Below the pieces are notes generated by a model. That model searched no databases. It was not told the DNA's origin and was given only the letters and a program-made list of their open reading frames with translations. Both the position numbers and the translations under genes were made by a program. Positions 43,582 through 50,634 of a DNA stretch of 64,000 bases are shown one piece after another (the first letter of the stretch is position 1; each line of letters begins with the position of its first letter). Source of the DNA: Fibrobacter sp. (lineage in GTDB: Bacteria > Fibrobacterota > Fibrobacteria > Fibrobacterales > Fibrobacteraceae); contig JAGCPF010000051.1 in assembly GCA_017642335.1 (NCBI GenBank), positions 1 through 64,000 of the forward strand, in the 5' to 3' direction.

Positions 43582-44025
43582 TCACTTGTCCAAATTCTTG
43601 ATCTGGTCCACGAACTCGCCGACTTCCTTGAACTCGCGGTAAATGGAGGCGAAGCGCACATAAGCCACGGGATCGAGTTTTTTGAGTTCCTGCATGGTCA
43701 TGTTGCCAATCTGGTCGTAAGTCACCTCGAAGCTATCATTGACCGGCAGGGAATTCTCGACGTTGGTCGCCAAGTTTTCCAAGTCTTCCCTGGACACCGG
43801 ACGCTTCTTGCAGGAATCCATGAGGCCCTTCATCAGTTTCTCGCGCTGGAAAGGCTCCTTGCTCCCGTTTCTCTTGATAACGGTAAGCGGCTGCAACTCG
43901 ATATATTCACGAGTTGTAAAGCGGCGGCCACAGGCAAGGCATTCGCGACGGCGGCGTATAGAGGTTCCGCTCACGCGGCTATCGACAACCTTGTCGTTGT
44001 CGGTTTTGCAAAAAGGGCAAATCAT
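43582..44025 (-). CDS. nrdR: Transcriptional repressor NrdR
   Basis: A protein of 147 residues, family length. The start is the ATG at 44025 (MICPFC); an upstream in-frame start would put 12 odd residues before the zinc ribbon. The zinc ribbon uses CPFC (3, 6) and CLAC (29, 32), and the ATP-cone spans about 45-135 (VIKRNGSKEPFQREKLMKGLMDSCKKRPVS). NrdR represses ribonucleotide reductase genes in response to ATP/dATP. A TATATT box places the predicted +1 exactly on the A of the ATG, so the mRNA is probably leaderless. No nrd genes are in view. Confidence 0.96.
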   Translation of the reverse strand: MICPFCKTDNDKVVDSRVSGTSIRRRRECLACGRRFTTREYIELQPLTVIKRNGSKEPFQREKLMKGLMDSCKKRPVSREDLENLATNVENSLPVNDSFEVTYDQIGNMTMQELKKLDPVAYVRFASIYREFKEVGEFVDQIKNLDK

Positions 44026-44031
44026 GGCTTG

Positions 44032-44037
44032 AATATA
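44032..44037 (-). promoter_or_regulatory. -10 box of nrdR, predicted leaderless
   Basis: TATATT on the minus strand. Last base plus 7 is 44025, the first base of the start codon. No Shine-Dalgarno sequence is present. Confidence 0.45.
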
Positions 44038-44132
44038 GGTTATTTTGCGGGCAAAAAGCACTTTTTTTGAGATTTCGTCATTATCCGTGAGGCAAAAGGG
44101 CTTTTTTTGTCATAAAAAATTTCCTTGCACAC

Positions 44133-44160
44133 AAAAAGCGACCGAACTTTATCCGGTCGC
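44133..44160 (-). terminator. Terminator of the transketolase gene
   Basis: GCGACCG (44138-44144) and CGGTCGC (44154-44160) pair. On the minus strand TTTTT (44137-44133) follows. It lies about 40 bp past the transketolase stop. Confidence 0.85.
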
Positions 44161-44198
44161 AATTGATTTAGAATATTCAGGGCTCAAGCCTTAACGAT

Positions 44199-46274
44199 TT
44201 ACCCGTTCACCTTCTTGAAGTCAGCGACGTTCTGGGCAAACTCGGCGAGGTATTCCTTGGCCTTCGCAGCAACTGCCTCGGGCACGTAACCGAATTCCTT
44301 CTCGAGCACGCCGGCCGGAGCGGAAGCGCCGAAGCGTTCCAGACCGCAAGCCTTGCCGAAGCCACCGACGATACGGTCGAAGAGCACCGGGAGACCGCTC
44401 GAAAGAGCGAACACCGGTGTCCAAGGCACGAGCACCTGGTCGCGGTACGCCTTTTCCTGCTTGAGGAAGAGAGCCGGGCTGATCATGGAGACGACGCGCA
44501 CGGCCTTGCCTTCGGCACGGAGGAGTTCGGCGGCCTGGTGTTCCAGCAGCACGTCGGAACCGTTCGCGACGAGAGTGAGGTCCGGGTTCTTGCCCGCTGC
44601 GGTATTGTCGCTCACGATGTAGGCGCCCTTGCGGCAGGCCTTCGCTGCTTCGTAGCGATTTTCGCCGGGGAGCGTGTTCACCACCTGGCGCGTGAGGATG
44701 AGAGCCGTCGGGCTGTCGTTGTTCTCGAAAGCCATTTCCCAGGCGGCGAGCGTTTCGAACGCATCGGCCGGACGGAGCACGAGCATTTCGGCCTTGCCGT
44801 TTTCCTTCGTGAGGCCTTCGAGCAAGCGGATCTGCGTTTCATGTTCGATGGGCTGGTGCGTCGGGCCGTCTTCGCCCACGCGGAAGCTGTCGTGCGTGAA
44901 CACGTACTTGACAGGCAGACCCATGAGAGCTGCCATACGGATAGCGGGCTTCATGAAGTCGCTGAACACGAAGAACGTGGCGCAGATCGGGAACAGGCCC
45001 TTCTGCAGAGCGATACCGTTCATGATGGCACCCATCGTCAGTTCGGCGACACCCACCTGGACAAACGCACCCTTGAAATCGTTCGGACGGAAGATGCCCG
45101 TCTTGTTGAGGAACGCCTGCGTGTTGTCGGAGTTGGAAAGGTCGGCGGAACTGCAAATGATGTTGTGGAAGTTTTCGGCGAGGTAGCCGAGCACCGTACC
45201 GCTCGTGACGCGGGTAGCGACACCTTCCTTGATCGGGAGGCTGGAGAGGTTGAGCACCGGAGCCTTGCCGGAGAGCCATTCATTGAGGGTCGCGGACTTC
45301 TCGGCATTTGCGGCATCCCAAGCGGCCTTGGCCTTCTTCCATTCGGAGACAACCTTCCGGAGTTCTTCTGCGCGGGCTTCAAAGCCAGCCTTCACGTCGT
45401 CGAATACCTGGAACGGGTCGTCCGGGTTACCGCCGAGGTTCTTGACCGTCGCGGTGGTGGAAGCACCGGCAGCGTTGAGCGGCTGGCCGTGCGTAGAAAC
45501 TTCGCCTTCGTAGCTCTTGCCGTCTTCGGCAACAGCGCCCTTGGCCATCGTGGTGTGGCCGAACACGAGCGTCGGCTTTTCCTTCTCGGCCCAGGCTTCC
45601 TTGAATGCCTTGCGGAGTTCGGCGATGTTGGAACCGTCGCATTCGATAACGCGGAAACCCCATGCCTTGTACTGGCCGACGAAGTCGTGGCTCATCACGT
45701 CTTCGGTCTTGCAGCTCAGCTGCACCTGGTTCGCATCGTAGAAGAAGATGAGGTTCGAAAGCTTGAGGTGGCCTGCGATACGGCCAACGCCGTACGCGAT
45801 TTCTTCTTCGAGGCCGCCGTCAGAAACGAGGCAGACCGTCTTGTGCTCGAGGATGGAACCGAAACGTTCCACCATGAAGCGTTCGGCGATGGCGGCGCCA
45901 AGAGCGATGCCGTGACCGATGCCGAGCGGGCCCGAGGAGTTCTCGATGCCGAGCATCACATCCAGTTCGGGGTGACCCGGAGTGCGGCTGCCGAGCTGGC
46001 GGAAATCCTTCACGTCGTCAAGCGTGAGGCGGCCAGTGAGCACGAGCTCGGAGTACAGGAGCGGGCTCATGTGGCCCGGGTCCATGAAGAAGCGGTCGCG
46101 GCCCATCCATTCCGGATCGTCCGGATCGAAGCGCAAAAATTCCGCAAACAAAAGCGTCGTAGCGTCGGCGGCACCCATCGCACCACCCGGATGTCCGGAC
46201 TTCGCCTTTTGCACCATTGCGGCGGAAAGGATGCGGACGTTGTCGGCTGCTTTTGTAACTAGAGCATCTTGCAC
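44199..46274 (-). CDS. tkt: Transketolase
   Basis: The start is taken as GTG at 46274 (691 aa), with AGAGAGG seven bases upstream and a promoter at 46311-46339. The ATG at 46331 would lie upstream of that promoter. It moves two-carbon units between sugar phosphates in the pentose phosphate pathway (thiamine diphosphate, Mg). Signatures: KSGHPGGAMGAADATTLLF (about 25-43), GHMSPLLYSELVLTG, the ThDP/Mg motif region DGGLEEEIAYGVGRIAGHLKLSNLIFFYDAN and HDSFRVGEDGPTHQPIEH in the Pyr domain. The ThDP motif has GGLEEE in place of the usual GDGCLMEG, a divergent subgroup. No other pentose phosphate genes are adjacent. Confidence 0.93.
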   Translation of the reverse strand: MQDALVTKAADNVRILSAAMVQKAKSGHPGGAMGAADATTLLFAEFLRFDPDDPEWMGRDRFFMDPGHMSPLLYSELVLTGRLTLDDVKDFRQLGSRTPGHPELDVMLGIENSSGPLGIGHGIALGAAIAERFMVERFGSILEHKTVCLVSDGGLEEEIAYGVGRIAGHLKLSNLIFFYDANQVQLSCKTEDVMSHDFVGQYKAWGFRVIECDGSNIAELRKAFKEAWAEKEKPTLVFGHTTMAKGAVAEDGKSYEGEVSTHGQPLNAAGASTTATVKNLGGNPDDPFQVFDDVKAGFEARAEELRKVVSEWKKAKAAWDAANAEKSATLNEWLSGKAPVLNLSSLPIKEGVATRVTSGTVLGYLAENFHNIICSSADLSNSDNTQAFLNKTGIFRPNDFKGAFVQVGVAELTMGAIMNGIALQKGLFPICATFFVFSDFMKPAIRMAALMGLPVKYVFTHDSFRVGEDGPTHQPIEHETQIRLLEGLTKENGKAEMLVLRPADAFETLAAWEMAFENNDSPTALILTRQVVNTLPGENRYEAAKACRKGAYIVSDNTAAGKNPDLTLVANGSDVLLEHQAAELLRAEGKAVRVVSMISPALFLKQEKAYRDQVLVPWTPVFALSSGLPVLFDRIVGGFGKACGLERFGASAPAGVLEKEFGYVPEAVAAKAKEYLAEFAQNVADFKKVNG

Positions 46275-46310
46275 GGTAAAACCTCTCTCGATGTTGTTTT
46301 TTACGCGCCA

Positions 46311-46339
46311 AATGTAGTTTTTTCTCGCCACTCTCTCAA
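46311..46339 (-). promoter_or_regulatory. Transketolase promoter
   Basis: TTGAGA (46339-46334), 17 bp, then TACATT (46316-46311) running into TG, giving TACATTTG as TAnnTTTG. The predicted +1 near 46304 leaves a 30-nt leader with an AGAGAGG Shine-Dalgarno sequence before GTG at 46274. Confidence 0.6.
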
Positions 46340-46408
46340 GGCTTAAAGATGAAAAGTCATTTATGCCCCGCCTTTTTTGGCATAAAAATCGGGTATTTCA
46401 GAAAAAGT

Positions 46409-46480
46409 TATATTTTGACCCGAAGTCGCCGTAAGCGACGGAATCGCCCCGAAAGGAGCGGTTTTAATAGTTTTTTGGAA
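46409..46480 (+). promoter_or_regulatory. -10 box and structured leader of the GT-C gene
   Basis: TATATT (46409-46414) gives a predicted +1 near 46421. The leader then has stem GTCGC/GCGAC (46425-46439) and a second stem CGC-c-CC/GG-a-GCG with a GAAA tetraloop (about 46444-46459), followed by GTTTTAATAGTTTTTT. This looks like a U-tract attenuator ahead of the ATG at 46488. Confidence 0.4.
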
Positions 46481-46487
46481 TGAAACC

Positions 46488-49022
46488 ATGAAAATCAAAA
46501 ACGATATCTTGGCCCTACTCAAGAACTTAGCCCATCCTGCCGGAATCGCGGGAGTGGTCATCGCCCTCGCAATACCCTTCCTGGTCTACCTAGCCCCCAA
46601 CATCGGGCACAAGGAAACCATCCGGCAACTGGACCTGAACCTTCCTATCCCCCTCTTCTGCGTACAGTTCGCCCTCGCCATCGTCCTGGTCGTCGTACTG
46701 AACAAGGATTTCCGCGAATGGTTCCGCAGCATTCTCCCCGCGAAAGCCTTCAGCATCATGGCCCTGGTGTTCGCAGTAGCCGTTTCCATCTTCGCCGCCA
46801 CGCAAATCGAAGCGCGTCACCGCGTCCAGAGCGACGAAAGCGTGTTCATGTCCGTAGCGCAGAACATGTTCTACAACCACGAGAGCGGCACCTGCAACCA
46901 GGGGCTCTTCTTCGACGGCAAACTGCAATGCACTTCCAAGTCCAACAGCTTCAAGACCAAGGGTCTCTCGTTCCTGTACTTCCTGGGCATGCCGCTGTTC
47001 GGCAGCGACCTCCACTGGATTTTCAACATGGAACTCCTGATGCTGCCGCTCAGTTTCCTCCTGATGTTCCTCGCGATTGTCGCCTGGACCAGGCAGCCGC
47101 TGCTCGCCTTCTTCGCGTCACTGCTGCTCGCACTGCAACCCACCGTCCTGTTCCAATACCGCGCCATGTCGGTGGAACCGCTCTACATTTTCCTCTCTGC
47201 ACTTTCGCTCCTGGTGTTCAAGTGGGCGTTCGACCGCAACACCGTCAAGCACTGGGCCCTGCTCGCGCTCATTCTCGCCTTCTTTGCACAGACCCGTCAA
47301 GAAACGGCATTCTGCCTGTTCGCCTTCATCATCTTTGCACTGCCCAAGCTGCTCGACAATAAGGACTACAAGGCTCCCGCGTTCTTCGTCACGCTCTCGC
47401 TGTTCTCGGTCCCGGCATTGCTTACCATCAGCTACTTCCAGGGATTCGGCTTCCAGGGCGGTGAATACGAGGCACACGGACACTTCATCGAAGACCTGCT
47501 CAAGAACTGGGAAATCATGACGAAGCCGCTCAACGACAACGGCGAGCTCTCGAACCCGTTCCTCAGCTACTTCAACTACTTGTTCGCGCTGGGTGTGGCA
47601 TACCTCTTGTTCCGTGCGTTCTACGACCTGCGCAAGAAGAATTTCTTCTACCTCGAGGTTCTTGCATTCCTCGCCATCTACCACCTGCAGACCTACGTCA
47701 TTCTTGAGAACGTCTCCGGCGACTTCGGCATCGAAATCAACCAGCGTTACAGCCTGGTAATGTTGCCGAGCATGGCGTTCGTCGCGGCACTCCCCATCGC
47801 ACACTTTGTCGAAATCATCGTCAAGACAAGCATCGCTCCCAATTCCAAGAATGCGGGACGTTTCACCGTAATCGCTGCAATCGTCGTCGCCGCTGTGCTT
47901 TCCGGATGGACCGCCCACTACAAGGCGGACTTCAACAAGAACATCATGTACAACCGCAACCATCTGACCATCGAGGAGCACGAAATCCTCGGCTGGCTCA
48001 AGGAACAACCCGCAAAGAACAGGCTGTTCATCTACGGGCGTCCTTGGCACTTTGTGGGATACGGCATCTCGTCCATCCACTACGACCAAGCGCGCAAGAT
48101 GAGCGAGAACGAGATCAACGACCTGACGAAAAAGTACGACGAGGTCTACTACATCCGCGGCCTCGACTGCTGGGACAGCCAGACCTACCACAAGAAGGCC
48201 GTCGAACACCGCATCGCGACCACCTGCGACGTATTCGAGAAAGAAATGGAACTGGAAGGCGTCAAGAACTTCCTCATCACAAACAACTACTGGGTGCAAA
48301 TCGCGCGTTTCCTGGGACGCAAGTCCTACGACCCCTCCAAGATTCTCACGGTCTCGGCTCCTAGAACGACGGACACAACGCTCGTGCTGGGAATCGAGCT
48401 GAAGGACCCGCGCCCTGAAGCAAAGCAATGGATGTTCAAGATGGAATTGAACAACGTTGCCGTCATCGAAAAGCAGTACGAAGCCGGGATATTCGAAATC
48501 AACGTGACCAACGACAGCATCAAGCCGGGCTACAACAAGATGCTGTACACCGTCATGGACCAGAACTCGAAGGTTCTCGGGTCCATCGAAGACTACTACT
48601 TCGACGCAAAGAACGGCGCACTCGCACTGAACGGAGTCCAGTTCGAAAGCCACAAGCAGGCTTGGGGATCGCTCCATACGAACGCATCCATCGAAGGCAA
48701 CAAGATGACCGTCAACGGGAAAAAGTTCAAGTACGGCTACGGCACCCACGCCGCCTCTGAAACAATCTTCAATCTCGAAGGCAAATTCAATACGTTCTCC
48801 ATGCAGTACGGCCTCGACGACGAATCGCTTTGCAGCAACGGCGTCAAGATACAGGTGCTCGGAGACGACAAGGTCCTCGCCGAAACAGAATTCTTCAAGG
48901 CCGGATTCCTCGGAACCCTCGCAACCGACGTCAAGGACGTCCAGAAACTCACCATCAAGTCCATCGCCAACGGCAGCATTGACTGCGCTCACGTGGACCT
49001 GATTAACCCGGAAGTCAAATAA
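46488..49022 (+). CDS. GT-C family membrane glycosyltransferase with C-terminal NPCBM-like domain
   Basis: A protein of 844 residues. About 10-12 transmembrane helices span 1-480. The first periplasmic loop has QSDESVFMSVAQNMF (about 113-127), the DE-type acidic site of ArnT/PMT-like enzymes that take sugar from a polyprenyl-phosphate donor. A periplasmic region (about 500-700) follows. Residues about 714-844 resemble an NPCBM domain (LNGVQFESHKQAWGSLHTNAS ... KFKYGYGTHAASETIFNLEGKFNTFSMQYGLDD), which binds sugars in glycosidases. The stop overlaps the start of the polyprenyl-phosphate GT2 gene (TAATG), so the two are translationally coupled. The GT2 enzyme would make the lipid-linked sugar and this protein would transfer it outside the membrane. 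The acceptor is unknown. Confidence 0.8.
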   Translation: MKIKNDILALLKNLAHPAGIAGVVIALAIPFLVYLAPNIGHKETIRQLDLNLPIPLFCVQFALAIVLVVVLNKDFREWFRSILPAKAFSIMALVFAVAVSIFAATQIEARHRVQSDESVFMSVAQNMFYNHESGTCNQGLFFDGKLQCTSKSNSFKTKGLSFLYFLGMPLFGSDLHWIFNMELLMLPLSFLLMFLAIVAWTRQPLLAFFASLLLALQPTVLFQYRAMSVEPLYIFLSALSLLVFKWAFDRNTVKHWALLALILAFFAQTRQETAFCLFAFIIFALPKLLDNKDYKAPAFFVTLSLFSVPALLTISYFQGFGFQGGEYEAHGHFIEDLLKNWEIMTKPLNDNGELSNPFLSYFNYLFALGVAYLLFRAFYDLRKKNFFYLEVLAFLAIYHLQTYVILENVSGDFGIEINQRYSLVMLPSMAFVAALPIAHFVEIIVKTSIAPNSKNAGRFTVIAAIVVAAVLSGWTAHYKADFNKNIMYNRNHLTIEEHEILGWLKEQPAKNRLFIYGRPWHFVGYGISSIHYDQARKMSENEINDLTKKYDEVYYIRGLDCWDSQTYHKKAVEHRIATTCDVFEKEMELEGVKNFLITNNYWVQIARFLGRKSYDPSKILTVSAPRTTDTTLVLGIELKDPRPEAKQWMFKMELNNVAVIEKQYEAGIFEINVTNDSIKPGYNKMLYTVMDQNSKVLGSIEDYYFDAKNGALALNGVQFESHKQAWGSLHTNASIEGNKMTVNGKKFKYGYGTHAASETIFNLEGKFNTFSMQYGLDDESLCSNGVKIQVLGDDKVLAETEFFKAGFLGTLATDVKDVQKLTIKSIANGSIDCAHVDLINPEVK

Positions 49023-49933
49023 TGCTCTTATCTGTAATCATTCCTGTATTCAACGAAGAAGAAATCGTTGCCGAAACCTACCGGGTTCTGGAAGAAGAAC
49101 TCAAGAATATCGAGCATGAACTCATATTCGTAAACGACGGTTCCAAGGACCGCACCCGCGAAATCGTTGAGAGCCTGCTTCCGAGCAACCCGAACAACAA
49201 GATTGTCAACTTCAGCCGCAATTTCGGCCACCAGGCAGCCTTCAGCGCGGGCCTCGACCACGCCATCGGCGATGCCGTCGTCATTATCGACGGCGACCTG
49301 CAAGACCCGCCGAGCCTCATCCACGAGATGCTCGAAAAATGGCGCGAAGGCTACCAGGTCGTCTACGCACAACGCAACAAGCGCAAGGGCGAAACCATCT
49401 TCAAGCGTTTCACCGCGTTCGCGTTCTACCGCATCATCGGCAAACTCACGAGCATCGACATTCCGCCTGACACCGGCGACTTCCGTCTCATGGACCGCTG
49501 CGTGGTGGACCAGCTCAAGAACCTGCCCGAAAGGAGCCGCTTCCTGCGTGGGCTCGTCTGCTGGGTCGGCTTCAAGAAGATTGGCGTCAAGTACGACCGC
49601 GCCGAACGCACGGCAGGCACTTCCAAGTATCCGCTCAAGAAGATGCTGCGCCTCGCCTTCGACGGCATCACCGGTTTCAGTTCCGCCCCGCTCAAGATCA
49701 GTTTCTATCTCGGCTTCACCGCTGTCATTGTCGGGTTCGGTCTTCTCGTCTGGTCTATCCTCGAGAAATTCCTCAACCCCGCGACAACCGTCCCCGGCTG
49801 GGCTTCGCTCATGACTGCCATCGTGTTCTTCGGCGGCATCCAACTGATTTCCATCGGCATCCTTGGCGAATACATCGGCCGCATCTACGACGAAGTCAAG
49901 CAGAGACCGTTGTATATTGAGGATAAGAAGTAA
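49022..49933 (+). CDS. DPM1/GtrB-type polyprenyl-phosphate glycosyltransferase (GT2)
   Basis: A protein of 303 residues. The GT-A domain has SVIIPVFNEEE (4-14), FVNDGSKDRT and the DXD metal site IIDGDLQDPP (about 89-98), then GDFRLMDR and AGTSKYPLKKM. Two C-terminal transmembrane helices (about 227-249 and 261-285) fit GtrB/ArnC-type enzymes. It charges undecaprenyl phosphate with a sugar on the cytoplasmic face. The ATG overlaps the stop of the GT-C enzyme (TAATG at 49020-49024), a classic coupled pair. The nucleotide sugar is unknown. Confidence 0.92.
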   Translation: MLLSVIIPVFNEEEIVAETYRVLEEELKNIEHELIFVNDGSKDRTREIVESLLPSNPNNKIVNFSRNFGHQAAFSAGLDHAIGDAVVIIDGDLQDPPSLIHEMLEKWREGYQVVYAQRNKRKGETIFKRFTAFAFYRIIGKLTSIDIPPDTGDFRLMDRCVVDQLKNLPERSRFLRGLVCWVGFKKIGVKYDRAERTAGTSKYPLKKMLRLAFDGITGFSSAPLKISFYLGFTAVIVGFGLLVWSILEKFLNPATTVPGWASLMTAIVFFGGIQLISIGILGEYIGRIYDEVKQRPLYIEDKK

Positions 49934-49980
49934 TAGACGAGAGACGAGAGACTAGAGACGAAAGACGAGAGACGAAAGAG
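49934..49980. repeat. Degenerate 7-bp tandem array (GAGACGA type)
   Basis: TAGACGA, GAGACGA, GAGACTA, GAGACGA, AAGACGA, GAGACGA and AAGAG in perfect register, starting right after the TAA stop and running into the palindrome at 49984. Confidence 0.88.
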
Positions 49981-49983
49981 TTG

Positions 49984-50018
49984 TCATTGCGAGGGGCGAA
50001 TAGCCCCAAAGCAATCTC
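49984..50018. repeat. REP-like palindrome (GTCATTGCGAG...AGCAATC type)
   Basis: ATTGC (49986-49990) pairs with GCAAT (50011-50015), and inside it GGGGC (49993-49997) pairs with GCCCC (50003-50007) around GAATA. The GTCATTGCGAG...AAGCAATC frame is a form common among dispersed intergenic palindromes of several phyla (established pattern). Confidence 0.65.
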
Positions 50019-50067
50019 CGCAAAAAAAAGACGTCTCAAAACCTCGAACCTAAAGTTTAGAACACAT

Positions 50068-50628
50068 ATGAAAAACAAACTATTCGTCATGAGCGCCGCA
50101 AGCGGCGCGGGCAAGACAACCCTCAAGGACAAAGTCATCGGGGAATTCCCTGACATCGTGTATTCCATTTCGGCCACCACGCGCAAGCCGCGCGAAGGCG
50201 AGGTGGACGGAGTCCATTACTTCTTCAAGACCAAGGAAGAGTTCGAGAAGCTGATCAAGGAAGACGGCCTTATCGAATGGAACGAGGTCCACGGCAACTA
50301 CTACGGCACGCCCAAGTTCTTTGTCGAAGACATGCTCCGCCAAGGCAAGCGCGTGCTGTTTGATCTCGACGTTTTCGGCAAGGTGAACTTCGACAAGGTC
50401 TACCCCGACGCGACAGGCATCCTGATTCTCCCGCCGAGCGAAGAGGAACTGGAACGCAGGCTGCGCGGGCGCGGCACCGACTCCGAAGAAGTCATCCGGC
50501 TGCGTCTCGAGAATGCAAAGAAGGAAATGGAATTCGCAAAGACCAAAGGCAAGTACGAATACACAATCATCAACGACGACCTTGAAAGGGCCGCCGATGA
50601 ATTGCGAGCTATTCTCAAGAACCGGTAG
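50068..50628 (+). CDS. gmk: Guanylate kinase
   Basis: A protein of 186 residues. The start is the ATG at 50068; the longer reading would translate the intergenic palindrome. It phosphorylates GMP to GDP. P-loop SAASGAGKTTL (about 9-19), GMP-binding SISATTRKPREGEVDGVHYFF, and the lid region RLRGRGTDSEEVIRLRLENAKKEM are all in order. The gene is convergent with priA, 6 bp apart. Confidence 0.96.
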   Translation: MKNKLFVMSAASGAGKTTLKDKVIGEFPDIVYSISATTRKPREGEVDGVHYFFKTKEEFEKLIKEDGLIEWNEVHGNYYGTPKFFVEDMLRQGKRVLFDLDVFGKVNFDKVYPDATGILILPPSEEELERRLRGRGTDSEEVIRLRLENAKKEMEFAKTKGKYEYTIINDDLERAADELRAILKNR

Positions 50629-50634
50629 TTCCGG

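Noticed and set aside
44538-46262. 574-codon plus-strand ORF opposite transketolase.
   Set aside because: Complement shadow; transketolase signatures are unambiguous on the minus strand.
46275-46331. 19-codon N-terminal extension of transketolase from the ATG at 46331.
   Set aside because: It spans the predicted promoter and +1; GTG at 46274 has a good Shine-Dalgarno sequence and fits family length.
49981-50067. N-terminal extension of guanylate kinase.
   Set aside because: It would translate a REP-like palindrome; the ATG at 50068 begins the normal family N-terminus.
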